From Thecamonas trahens ATCC 50062 (lineage: Eukaryota; Apusozoa; Apusomonadida; Apusomonadidae), in NCBI RefSeq assembly GCF_000142905.1, contig NW_013657619.1:1-20941 (forward strand): 20,941 bases of DNA, given 5' to 3'. Made by a program: the position numbers and the translations under genes. This document shows positions 9,380-17,548 of this stretch, piece by piece. The notes beneath the pieces were generated by a model, which saw only the letters and a program-made list of their open reading frames with translations, was not told the origin of the DNA and did not search any database. The first letter of the stretch is position 1. Every line of letters starts with the position of its first letter.

Positions 9380-10707
9380 TTACTCCATCTGCGCCGCAAT
9401 CTCGTCGCGGAGCTTAAACTCCTCGGCCTGGGTGTAGTACGAGTCGTCAAAGTGGTGGATGCGGACGTAACCATCCTCACCGCCCGAGGTAAACCCGCGC
9501 CCGTTCGGCGCAAAGTCGAGGTAGTTGATGGGACCGAAGTGGCCGGTCACGCCGCCGAGCTCCTCCTCGTACACAGCATGGAAGAACCGGACCTGGAACT
9601 TGCCGACACGCGAGTGCGTGGTCGTCACAGACATGGCGTCCTGGCCACCGCCAAGAATGACGTGGTCGTAGATCGGCGAGATCTTGGCCGAGTTGACCGG
9701 GTGCTCCGTCCGGTACGTCCGGATCACCGCGTTGCTCTTGACATCCCACAGCATCGCCGTCTTGTCCTTGGACGCCGTGATGAACATCTGCTTGTCGTCC
9801 GAGAACGAGAGGTCATGCACACGTGCCCGGTGCCCGTCGAGGTGCGCAAGCTCCTGCTGCGTCTCGGCATCAAACACCCGCACAGACCCGTCGTCCATCC
9901 CGCAGTAGATCGACTGGTTGAGCGCAGACCACCGCGCAGTCTGGCACTTCATCCCCAGCCCGAGCTCAAACAGCGGCTCCGACGACTGCGCCTCGCCCAT
10001 CTCCGCAATCGCGTACACGTACAGGTACGCGTCGTGGCCCATGATCCGGTCTGTCACAAATGCCGCGAGCTTGTTGCCCTCAGACCACTCCGCCACACGC
10101 GCAGGCGTCTTGAACTCAAACGCATGCATCTGGCTCCCGTCCTCTACCTTCCAGATCCGAGCCGTGTTATCCGCAGACGCCGTCAGCAGCCGCTCCGTCA
10201 TAAAGTCCACAGAGCAGTCCCACACCGTACCCTTGTGCCCGTCAAACGTGCCGAGACGCTCGCCGTTGTCCGCAAACCACACATGCGGCGTCGAATCCTT
10301 GGACGTCGAGAACACAAGATCGCCCTCGCGGTTGTACTGCACCGTCGTGATCGACCGCTCGTGGCCCTGCAGCATGAACGGCTTCTACTCGCCCTCCCAC
10401 CGCATCCATCACCAGAATACCGCACAAGCACAGACACACACACAAACACACACGCACACATACATACCATACAGACATATCACCATACACACAACTCTCT
10501 CTCTCTCCATGAGTCGCCACCTATTCCGCCCCGTGTGCTTCCCCCCCTACCCCACCCCTTATCCCTCCCCCCCTCGGAGGATTGAAGATTATTGCCGACC
10601 CGACACAGCCTCTCCCCCCTTCCATAGCCACCCCCCTACACACACGCACACACCAACCACCACTATACACACACGCTCCCTCCCTCACCGTCTGCGCCAC
10701 GTACCAT
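9380..10707 (-). CDS. EIF3I: Eukaryotic translation initiation factor 3 subunit I
   Basis: A seven-bladed WD40 protein of the eIF3 complex, which binds the 40S subunit during initiation. The match to the human protein is clear along its length: LQGHERSIT, YNREGDL at the start, SADNTARIW, the RTE.PVNSA..SP.YDHV.LGGGQ block, GHFGPIN and the closing SGGEDGYVRIH. The family begins MKPxLLQGHERS. Here K-P-F precedes the first internal Met, and just before K is an in-frame TAG that looks like a splice acceptor. On the - strand, an ATG at 10707-10705 is followed directly by GTACGT, so I propose a first exon whose only coding content is the ATG, and a 320-base intron (10704-10385). The result is about 335 residues (human 325). 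It ends 19 bases from the convergent EMC10-like stop. Confidence 0.93.
10385..10704 (-). other. Proposed first intron of EIF3I
   Basis: The donor GTACGT directly follows a start codon and the acceptor GAGTAG directly precedes the Lys-Pro-Phe codons expected at residue 2. The sense strand is G-rich and then GT-rich (the CA repeat at 10431-10466 on +), with no pyrimidine tract. The model rests on family N-terminus conservation and on the donor matching that of the EMC10-like intron. Confidence 0.6.
10431..10466. repeat. CA microsatellite
   Basis: An imperfect CA repeat with AAAC, CGCA and TACA interruptions inside the proposed EIF3I intron. Confidence 0.75.
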
Positions 10708-10753
10708 GATGGGCAGGTTGGTGAAGTGTACTGTCTCTTCCCCCCTCCCCCCG

Positions 10754-10853
10754 NNNNNNNNNNNNNNNNNNNNNNNNNNNNNNNNNNNNNNNNNNNNNNN
10801 NNNNNNNNNNNNNNNNNNNNNNNNNNNNNNNNNNNNNNNNNNNNNNNNNNNNN
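10754..10853. other. Assembly gap of 100 N
   Basis: Exactly 100 unknown bases, which looks like a standard gap of unknown size. It is flanked by C-rich DNA (C runs before, C16 at 10857-10872 after), which probably caused the break. It sits between the divergent EIF3I and RCL1 starts, so part of both promoters is unseen. Confidence 0.95.
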
Positions 10854-10932
10854 GCTCCCCCCCCCCCCCCCCACCGCGCCGCCCGCTTGGCCCTTGGCTT
10901 GTCGCCACACTTCACCCACCCAACCCGCCAAC

Positions 10933-12143
10933 ATGGCCACCGGGGTCCTTTCCTACCGCGGCTCGGCCATGTTCCGCATGCGCCTCGTCACAGCCACACT
11001 GACAGGCAAGTCTGTTCTCATTGAAGACATCCGCGTCGACGAGCAAGAGATTGGCCTCCGTGGTACGCCTTCCCCTTCCCCCCCCACCCCCTCGCCCTCC
11101 CCGACCGAGGGCAGGTAGCCCATCCATCATCATCCTGCCACACTCACCACCCTCTCACCCCCCCCCCCTTCCTCCCTCCCCACCACACAGACTACGAAGC
11201 CGGCCTGCTTCGCTTGCTGGAAAAGGTGTCGAACGGATGCCGTGTGGAGATCAATGAGACCGGTACCTCTGTTCTGTATACGCCTGGTGTGCTGACCGGA
11301 GGCAAGTTCTCCCATGACTGTGCTCTCTCCCGCGGCATTGGCTACTACGCAGAGGCGCTGTTTGTTCTGGGGCCGTTCTGCAAGAAGCCGATCTCCGCCG
11401 TCCTCCGCGGCGTCACCAACGAGAGCCTCGACACTTCTGTCGACGTCCTTCGCATGGTCGTCGTCCCCGTCCTCCGCACTTTTGGCCTCGAGGCCGACGC
11501 TTTTGTGCTCAAGATCAACAAGCGCGGCGCCCCGCCCGGCGGCGGCGGCGAGATCAAGCTCACCATTCCCACGGCCAAGGCTCTGAGTCCCGTGCTAAAG
11601 GTGGCTGGCGGCGAGATCCGCCGCATCCGTGGCGTCGCCTACACAACCCGCCTCTCACCGCTCTTTGCCTCGCGCATGGTCGACGCCGCAAAGTCGGTCC
11701 TCGTCGACTACATGGCCGACGTCTTTATCTACACCGACCACTACAAGGGCTCCGGCGGCGGCGCCTCGCCGGGCTTTGCCATCTCGCTCGTCGCAGAGTC
11801 GGAGACCGGTGCCCTCCTCCCCGCAGAGCTCACCGCCTCAAAGGGCGACATGCCCGAGGCCATCGGCGAGGCCGCGGCTCTCCTACTGCTGGAGGAGGTC
11901 GCACGCGGCGGCGCCATCGCTACCGTCATGCAGCCGCTCGTTCTCATGTACATGGCCTTTTCATCAGAAGACGTCTCTGCCGTTCGCTTCGGCACCCTCT
12001 CCAAGTACGCCATCTCGGTCCTCCGCCTCATCCGCGACTTTGTCGGCGTAGTCTTCAAAATCGAGGCCGACCGCACCACAGAGACCGTCTTGCTCTCATG
12101 CATGGGTTCAGGACACGCGAACACTGCCCGCGTCGTGCAATAA
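10933..12143 (+). CDS. RCL1: RNA 3'-terminal phosphate cyclase-like protein
   Basis: RCL1 acts in the nucleolus in 18S rRNA maturation, delivering BMS1 and taking part in pre-rRNA cleavage at site A2. It belongs to the RNA 3'-phosphate cyclase fold but is not itself a cyclase. Exon 1 (10933-11062) ends IGLR plus one base. The intron is 11063-11190 (GTACGC..CACACAG), and exon 2 resumes as D-YEAGLLRLLEK, matching the family. Further marks are SNG.R.EINETGT, HDC...RGIGYY, LRGVTN, SVDVL, the cyclase signature RGAPPGGGGE (about 155-164), IRGVAY..R.SP and YTDHYKG..SPGF. The spliced product is about 360 residues (human 373). The stop lies four bases from the stop of the convergent small gene. An ACAACATGG context surrounds the start; most of the promoter is in the assembly gap. 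Confidence 0.94.
11063..11190 (+). other. Intron of RCL1
   Basis: A 128-base intron with donor GTACGC, acceptor CACACAG and a long C-rich interior. Splicing completes an Asp codon at a site where the protein stays aligned with the family on both sides. Confidence 0.9.
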
Positions 12144-12147
12144 ACCA

Positions 12148-12589
12148 TTACTCGCCGCTCTCGTGCTCTTGTGCACACAACCGGTACAGCTCATGCGCAT
12201 CCGCCTTGGTCAAGTTTTCTGGTTGTACTCTGGCCACAACAGCGGCATCAGCCGATCGCCAATCTCGCGCATCGCCTCCGGCGGAGGAAGCCTGACCAAA
12301 ACACGGAGCTATTACGGAAGCGTAATCTTGGTACAGAGCAGAACGTCGCCCTCTCCACAGTCGGATTGCCAGCCTCGGCCTGAACCTGCTTCACCATGAG
12401 TAGCAAAAGATCGCGCAGCTGGCCGCTAAACCCTCCCCGGCGCCGAAACTCCTCTCGTATCTCGCTCGCCGTCATGTATAGCAGCGGCACCGTGCCAAGC
12501 CCCTTGCTCGCCTTGGCCATTGCCCTGCCGGCACCAGCCCTCGCCAACATGGCCGAAGAGAAGACGCCAGTCGACACGCAATCCTTCAT
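12148..12589 (-). CDS. Small unknown protein gene, proposed intron and apparent frameshift
   Basis: No family is recognised. An ATG at 12589 overlaps the ankyrin gene's TGA (ATGA). The frame runs through EIREEFRRRGG and LLLLMVKQVQAEAG and decays near 12345. On the - strand a second stretch (12291 to about 12216) with RLPPPEAMREIGDRLMPLLW-like sequence has about three quarters of codons ending in G/C, against 40% in the competing frame. It shifts by -1 at the AAAA of 12218-12215 into LTKADAHELYRL, ending in TAA at 12150-12148. One possible intron is 12344-12292 (ends GTCAG); a donor at 12334 would enter the poorer frame. The total would be about 129 residues. The neat end four bases from the RCL1 stop supports a gene. 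Alternatively it is a 3' extension of the ankyrin gene. Confidence 0.4.
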
Positions 12590-14118
12590 GACACATCAGC
12601 CTCTGGCCACGGAGGCGTGGCGATCCATGAGAACAGGACCATCAGGAGCTCATTGGGAAGGTGCGGAAGAAAAGTGGTAGACGCCGCGGCATAGGCGTTG
12701 TCGCGCCGCGCCCGCGCTATGATCAGCACCTGCTCGATAGCCGCACGGACTCGAGAAGGGAACCACTTGTGGAGCTCATAGCTCCATTCCGTTGTCAGCG
12801 CCGCAATGCCCGCCCACCACTCCATCCACCGCAGCGAGAGTGAGTCGCCCCGGATGCGCGACGCGACGATGCTAGTGCACGTCTCAAAGTCGATGCTATT
12901 GCCGTGCATCGCATTGTGCGCGGCGAAAAGCCGGAGCGCCGTCACCCGGTTCAGCGCACCGGCGGCGACAACGTCCCGAGCTGAGAGAGTACCCACATGG
13001 GCGAGTACAAGCTTCACCACCTCGGCATCGGTCTCCTCGACGGCAAGTCGGAGCCCGTGCTGCGGGCTAAAGTTGGGTCCTCTTGCCGCCGCCACTGCCA
13101 GCACCGTCTCAAGCGACCCGCCCCACACCGCCACATCCGCTAGCGACATGCCAAACGCCTGCTGTGGGACCTCGATGTCAGGCTGCGCGAGAAGCCATGA
13201 CACAACATCGACGTGCCCACGCTCTGTCGCCACACATAGCGGCGTGAAGCCACGCGAGTCGAGCGCGTTGAGCTCGCAACGTGCCTCCTCGACAAGCCAC
13301 CGGACTACATCCATGTGGCCCTCGATGCATGCAATGTGCAGCGCAGTCGAGCCGTCCCTCGCCTTGGCGCGGCACTCGTGCTCGTCCCACAGCCACTTGA
13401 CCATCTCCAGATGGCCCTCCTGGGCCGCTGCCAGCGCCGAGGTGTACCCACCGCGCGCCGCGCCGTGCACGTTGGCGCCATATCCCAAAAGTAGCTCGGC
13501 CACATCACGATGGTTGCAAAAACACGCCGCAATGAGCGGCGGCGCGAGCCGGGACGATCCGACCTCCACATCGGCACCGGCCTCTACCAGCATCTGCACT
13601 ATCTCGGCGTTGCCGCTTCGCGCCGCCATATACAGCGCCGACGCCTGCCACTTGATTGCCACAGAGAGCGTCTGCATCGACGCCACCTTGGGATCCAGAA
13701 ACCCAAGATACTCGGTCGACCACGTCAGGTACACCATCCTGTCGACATCGATGCCCGGCGTCGCCAAGAGCTCTTCCACTAGGTCCACCTCGCCGGCATC
13801 CGCCGCCCGCACCAGTCGCTCCTCCATCGTCAGTACAATCCCGGCGGGATCCACCCCGACCGTGTGTGGCGGCAGCGACTCGCGTATCTCGGCAAACGTG
13901 TGACGATCAGCCTTGTCTGCAGAAGACATGGCGCTGGCTTCCACCGCCTCGGCCTCCTCCCACATGTGCCGCGGCAATGGCGCCATAGGCAGCGCTCGCC
14001 ACACCTTCTCTGGCACCACCTCGGCGCCCGCAGCATCCGTCATGCCTGCCACGTCCTTGCTGCTGTCTTCACTCATGACGAGGCGAGTGAGCACCTCCAC
14101 AGCACCGCCCAGGTACAT
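12586..14118 (-). CDS. Ankyrin-repeat protein with a C-terminal LP.ELL segment
   Basis: A 510-residue protein, probably a cytosolic interaction scaffold. Residues 1-95 are mixed and acidic. From about 96 to 340 there are ankyrin units, recognisable by A-A-..G....V..L...G.DV patterns: SALYMAARSGNAEIVQMLVE, the next with LLLGYGANV, then a block with EGHLEMVKWL, then STALHIACIEGHMDVVRWL, FTPLCVATERGHVDVVSWLL and a weaker one. The C-terminal 150 residues are helical, ending in LPNELLMVLFSWI, which resembles the first helix of an F-box or SOCS-like box and might recruit a ubiquitin ligase; this is inference only. The start at 14118 is the first ATG of the frame. No ortholog can be assigned because ankyrin repeats align too freely. 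The stop codon overlaps the ATG of the small gene downstream. Confidence 0.8.
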   Translation of the reverse strand: MYLGGAVEVLTRLVMSEDSSKDVAGMTDAAGAEVVPEKVWRALPMAPLPRHMWEEAEAVEASAMSSADKADRHTFAEIRESLPPHTVGVDPAGIVLTMEERLVRAADAGEVDLVEELLATPGIDVDRMVYLTWSTEYLGFLDPKVASMQTLSVAIKWQASALYMAARSGNAEIVQMLVEAGADVEVGSSRLAPPLIAACFCNHRDVAELLLGYGANVHGAARGGYTSALAAAQEGHLEMVKWLWDEHECRAKARDGSTALHIACIEGHMDVVRWLVEEARCELNALDSRGFTPLCVATERGHVDVVSWLLAQPDIEVPQQAFGMSLADVAVWGGSLETVLAVAAARGPNFSPQHGLRLAVEETDAEVVKLVLAHVGTLSARDVVAAGALNRVTALRLFAAHNAMHGNSIDFETCTSIVASRIRGDSLSLRWMEWWAGIAALTTEWSYELHKWFPSRVRAAIEQVLIIARARRDNAYAAASTTFLPHLPNELLMVLFSWIATPPWPEADVS

Positions 14119-14314
14119 CTGCTCCGGGCCTTGTCGTCGTGTCTACTGTGAGGTAGGCTCACCACCCAAATATTTTCTCCTCACCCCCACCCCCACCCGC
14201 CACCCTCCAACCCCCCACACACAACCCTACGATCCCTCCACCCTCTCTCCCTCCCCCCTCTTTCCCTCTTCCACACCCTCCCCACCACCCAACTCGAGTC
14301 GACTCGACATCAAC
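14119..14314. promoter_or_regulatory. Divergent C-rich spacer between the ankyrin and dehydrogenase genes
   Basis: About 196 bases, with the + strand pyrimidine-rich from 14160 onward (CCCCCACC, CTCTCTCCCTCCCCCCTC). It must hold both promoters. The composition matches the spacers at 7163-7636 and 10708-10932. No specific box is seen. Confidence 0.4.
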
Positions 14315-15451
14315 ATGGCGGCTTCTATGCTCAGCGCAGGTGTGACCGACGTAGCGTCTGCCGCAGGCTCGCTCCTTGCTGCGGCGTCGTCAGCGTGGTC
14401 GTCGTCACGGACGGCGGCAGTGGCCAAGGTCCTCTCGGCGAGTCTGGTGGGTCTCGGCGCAACGAACCTGCTGTCGTACATCATTCCGCAGGTCTATGTC
14501 CAGAACATCGCCGGCGTGCAGCAGCTCGGTCGCAAGTACAAGACAAAGTGGGCGGTCGTAACCGGATCGTCGTCGGGCCTTGGCGAAGCCATCGCCGAGA
14601 AGCTCCTCTCCCAGGGCACCAACGTCGTCCTGGTTGCCCTCGCCAACGCCGTCCTCGACAAGACCCATGACCGGCTGAGCCGCGCATACCCACGATGCGA
14701 GGTCCGCAAGGTTGGCGTCGACATGTCCAAGTCGGATGCCTGCCTTGCTGCTGTCGCTGCTGCCACCGCTGACATCGACGTCGGCCTTCTGTTCAACAAC
14801 GCGGGCTACGTCTACCTAGAGTCGTTTGAGCACGCCGTCATGGCCAAGCAGATCGCCAACATCGAGGTCCTTGTCCTCTCCTCGGTCAAGCTCACCGACC
14901 ACTTTTACAAGCGCATGATCGCCGCCGGCCGACCGGGCGCCATCGTCTTTACCTCGTCGCAGGCCTCGTTCTTCCCCTCGCCGCTCTCCACCGTCTACTC
15001 GGGCTCCAAAGCCTTCATCGCCTCGTACGCCCAGGCGCTCGCCGTCGAGGCCCAGCCCCACGACATCGACGTCATGTCGCTGCAGCCTGGCTACATGCGC
15101 TCCAACTTTATCGACGACCTGCCCGACCTCAAGCTCTGGAACTACCTCAACATGATCGGTCAGTACCCCGAGGAGGTGGCGGACAACGTGTTCCGTGCCG
15201 TCGGCCGCGTCACTCTCCTCGACTCGGGCGCCTTCTCATGGGGCTCGCGCCTCGTCACAAAGGTCCTCGACCTCAACCCGCTTGTCTCGGCCATCACCTA
15301 CTTTTCCAACATGGACTCAGAGTACCAGTCGTTCCACGGCGCGCCCAAGTCGTCGGCCTCGCGGACTTCAACCGTCAAGCCCAAGCCGGCCTCCGCCGCT
15401 GCGCTCTCCGCCGCCGGTCTCCCGACCCCTGTCCTCCGCTCCAAGCTCTAG
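14315..15451 (+). CDS. Membrane-anchored short-chain dehydrogenase (3-ketoacyl-CoA reductase / HSD17B12 type)
   Basis: A 378-residue classical-type SDR. Seen are the NAD(P)-binding TGSSSGLG (83-90), NNAG (161-164), and a catalytic Ser (215) thirteen residues before YSGSK (Tyr228, Lys232). PGYMRSNF follows. An N-terminal hydrophobic helix (about residues 35-60) before the KWAVV strand matches the layout of very-long-chain 3-oxoacyl-CoA reductases and 17-beta-hydroxysteroid dehydrogenase 12, which sit in the ER membrane and reduce ketoacyl-CoA in fatty-acid elongation. The C-terminal 30 residues are a Ser/Ala/Pro/Lys tail of unknown role. The frame is open far upstream, but the ATG at 14315 has an ATCAACATGG context, follows the C-rich leader and gives a normal N-terminus. 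The substrate is uncertain; HSDL1-like proteins are an alternative. Confidence 0.82.
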   Translation: MAASMLSAGVTDVASAAGSLLAAASSAWSSSRTAAVAKVLSASLVGLGATNLLSYIIPQVYVQNIAGVQQLGRKYKTKWAVVTGSSSGLGEAIAEKLLSQGTNVVLVALANAVLDKTHDRLSRAYPRCEVRKVGVDMSKSDACLAAVAAATADIDVGLLFNNAGYVYLESFEHAVMAKQIANIEVLVLSSVKLTDHFYKRMIAAGRPGAIVFTSSQASFFPSPLSTVYSGSKAFIASYAQALAVEAQPHDIDVMSLQPGYMRSNFIDDLPDLKLWNYLNMIGQYPEEVADNVFRAVGRVTLLDSGAFSWGSRLVTKVLDLNPLVSAITYFSNMDSEYQSFHGAPKSSASRTSTVKPKPASAAALSAAGLPTPVLRSKL

Positions 15452-15485
15452 CCGCCAGCCAACTGCCAGCCCCACTCTGCCAGCC

Positions 15486-16310
15486 TCACGACACCACGCA
15501 ACCGCCCTTGTCGCCATCGCCCTTGCCCTTGCCCTTCCCCTTGCCCTTCCTCTTGTACTTGCCCTTGCCTGCGGCCTTTCCCGGGCGCCCGCCCCGCTCC
15601 CAGCATCTCTGCCACCGGCGCTCTCGCTGGCATCGTTCCGCGACTCGCGATAGGTGACAACGTGGGCGGTGACAACCGGCGCCTGGACTCCAACCTGGGC
15701 CTGGGTCAGCTGGATGCCAGCCATGTCGGCGGCGATACGGTAAAAGGTCGAGTTGATGCGGTCGCCGGTCTTGGCCGAGACAAAGAACGAGTACATGTTG
15801 TTGTCCTGCGCAAACGCCTTGTGCTTCGCCAGCTTGGTCGCCCGCATGTGCGACAAGTCCGACTTGTTGCCCACCAGCGCCATGTACGGCATCGGCCCGC
15901 GGCCGGCAAACGACGCCTTGGCCACGCCCAGCCAGTCCTCCAGATTAAGAAACGAGTCGACCGATGTGATATCATACACAAACAGAATTGCATTGGCACC
16001 ATAGATGTAGTTCGGCAGCATGTTGCCGCCCATGTTCTGCCCGCCAATGTCCCACAGCGAGAGACTCGCCTCGGTTGCGTCCGGCAGCTCCAGCTGCTTG
16101 GAGAACCAATCCAGCCCAATCGTCTGCTTGTACGACTTTGCAAACGTATCATGACCAAACCGATGCGCAATCGATGTCTTCCTATCCTCCACCATACCCA
16201 CGCCCACGCCCACGCCCACACCCATGCCCACGTCCGCACCATTCAATCGCCCGCCCCACCCTGATGAGTCAGCCCCGCCTCACCCGCCCTTCCGGCCACC
16301 ACATCCGCCT

Positions 16311-16355
<45 letters not shown>

Positions 16356-16450
16356 TACCCCACAGACCCATCCCCGAGCAGAATGACCTTAAAGTGCATC
16401 TGCTCCAGGTCCGACGACGACGACGAGGCAGACATGGCTCCGTCAGACAT
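15486..16450 (-). CDS. RAB28: RAB28 GTPase with CaaX end (one intron, apparent frameshift)
   Basis: RAB28 is a divergent, farnesylated Rab tied to cilia and the BBSome/IFT system. Exon 1 (16450-16359) encodes MSDGAM, a Ser run and the P-loop GDGSVGKT, which is completed across the intron 16358-16182. Exon 2 gives YKQTIGLDWF (switch I), WDIGGQ (74-79, the RAB28 form of WDTAGQ), YIYGA, YDIT, NKSD (136-139) and SAKTGD (166-171). The uninterrupted frame then runs to 15368, overlapping the neighbouring gene in an Arg-rich tail. A -1 shift in the homopolymer cluster at 15577-15587 instead gives a Lys/Gly-rich polybasic stretch ending in CVVS and TGA at 15488-15486, a proper CaaX box like CAVQ in human RAB28. 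The corrected length is about 262 residues (human 221). A second in-frame ATG lies at 16435. Confidence 0.88.
15519..15569 (-). repeat. GGCAAG hexamer repeat coding for a Lys/Gly tail
   Basis: Imperfect CTTGCC units on the + strand (AAGGGC/GGCAAG on the coding strand) inside the corrected RAB28 3' end. They encode the polybasic stretch before the CaaX box. Confidence 0.7.
16198..16237. repeat. CACGCC hexamer repeat
   Basis: About six imperfect CCCACG units within the RAB28 intron. Confidence 0.65.
16321..16350. repeat. (AC)15 microsatellite
   Basis: Thirty uninterrupted bases of AC repeat inside the RAB28 intron. Confidence 0.95.
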
Positions 16451-16587
16451 GCCTTACGCGCGTGAGTGACGTGTGTCTCCCCACCCGCGCCTCGCTCTCC
16501 GCGCCAGTTCTCGCCAAGACCGTTGCTGATCGCTGCATGGCGTGGCTACCGCGACACGAGTCCACCCAGGCGCGCTTTTACTCATCA

Positions 16588-17430
16588 TCAGCTCGCTCGA
16601 CGGCCTGCTGATGGCACAAGGGTGCGGAAGACGTTGGCAAACATGTAGCTGGCAAAGCCGATGTAGAGCCAGCGGAACCAGACCATTTGTGAGGCGTGGA
16701 TCCGCATGGCCGAGAGGGCGCGGAGCCACGAGCGCGGGCCGGAGACGACACAGATCTTGCTCGCATCGAGCGCGTCCAAGTAGAGCAGCGGCAGCAGTGC
16801 CAGCCAGCCCAGATACTTGCGGCTCCATGAGACCGAGTCGAGGGCGAGTAGCGCCACAACACCACGGGGTGGTGCTTCCGCCATCGACGCCACAGCCCGC
16901 GCCACCGCGCGATGATTGACGTGGCCCGAGACGCCGTAGTCATCAAACGAGGCGACGACTACCTCTACGCCGTCATCGCCACCCGCAGCACGGACCGCAG
17001 CTTCAACATGTGGCACCACATCATCCACACGCCACTCCTCGTTTGGGCCGTCTGGCAGCGGACCCACATCGACCCGAGCCAGACCCAGCTCGCTCCCGAC
17101 CCGCTCCAGCTCCTTACTCCGCACCTTGCCGAGACCATCGTACCCGCCATCCGAGAGGCAACAGACCGACTTGGGACCGGGCCAGTGTAGCAAAAGTGGA
17201 GCAAAGAACATGACCTCGTCATCCGGATGCGCAGTTACCACCACAAGTGCCACATCGTCCCCGTCTGCCCTGCATCGCCCGCCATCGTTGCCGAGCACAG
17301 CCGTCGTCAGGGGCGTCCGACGGGCGCGCCGAAGCGCGGTGACCACACCGGCGACAAAGAGTACCACGTTGCAGCCCGCGAGCACAGCCTTGAGTGTCCA
17401 GAGCTCGTCGTCGAGTAGAGAAGAGAGCAT
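16588..17430 (-). CDS. PIGL: N-acetylglucosaminyl-phosphatidylinositol de-N-acetylase (PIG-L)
   Basis: Catalyses the second step of GPI-anchor synthesis, removing the acetyl group from GlcNAc-PI on the cytoplasmic face of the ER. The 280-residue protein has an N-terminal hydrophobic helix (about 14-32, membrane anchor) and the metal-binding AHPDDE (His68, Asp71). LSDGGYDG and a G..R.KEL segment follow. Then come the FDDYGVSGHVNH motif with His170 and His173, the usual third metal ligand region, and a closing S...WFRWLYIGF..YM like the end of human PIG-L (252 residues). The frame extends upstream to 17838 across repeat DNA of the next gene. I chose the ATG at 17430 because it gives the short leader, helix and catalytic core typical of the family. 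The preceding gene on the same strand ends 118 bases upstream. Confidence 0.9.
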   Translation of the reverse strand: MLSSLLDDELWTLKAVLAGCNVVLFVAGVVTALRRARRTPLTTAVLGNDGGRCRADGDDVALVVVTAHPDDEVMFFAPLLLHWPGPKSVCCLSDGGYDGLGKVRSKELERVGSELGLARVDVGPLPDGPNEEWRVDDVVPHVEAAVRAAGGDDGVEVVVASFDDYGVSGHVNHRAVARAVASMAEAPPRGVVALLALDSVSWSRKYLGWLALLPLLYLDALDASKICVVSGPRSWLRALSAMRIHASQMVWFRWLYIGFASYMFANVFRTLVPSAGRRAS

Positions 17431-17548
17431 GGCGAGGGTGAGGGAGTGGAGTAGCGAAGCCGAGACCGAGGCGACGCCGGACGACCGGCACGCGGCCACG
17501 CTGCTCTTGCTGGTGTACTTTACTGGCGCTCGTCGCGGCATCGACCTG

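Larger units (their letters stand above)
16182..16358 (-). other. Intron of RAB28
   Basis: A 177-base intron with donor GTATGTG and acceptor GGATAG. It interrupts the Gly codon of the P-loop (GG|G). The interior holds (CA)15 and CACGCC hexamers as read on the + strand, so the sense strand is GT/G-rich without a pyrimidine tract, as in the EIF3I intron. Confidence 0.85.

Noticed and set aside
8521-9513. 330-codon open frame on - across the EMC10-like gene
   Set aside because: Antisense shadow; it crosses the intron and the frameshift without a break, as random open frames do.
9248-10585. 445-codon open frame on + across EIF3I
   Set aside because: Antisense shadow of a clear WD40 gene, Arg/His/Leu-rich and without any family match.
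10933-12143. True RNA 3'-phosphate cyclase (RtcA) rather than RCL1
   Set aside because: The N-terminus, the GLRDYEA and YTDHYKG segments and the overall length follow the eukaryotic RCL1 branch.
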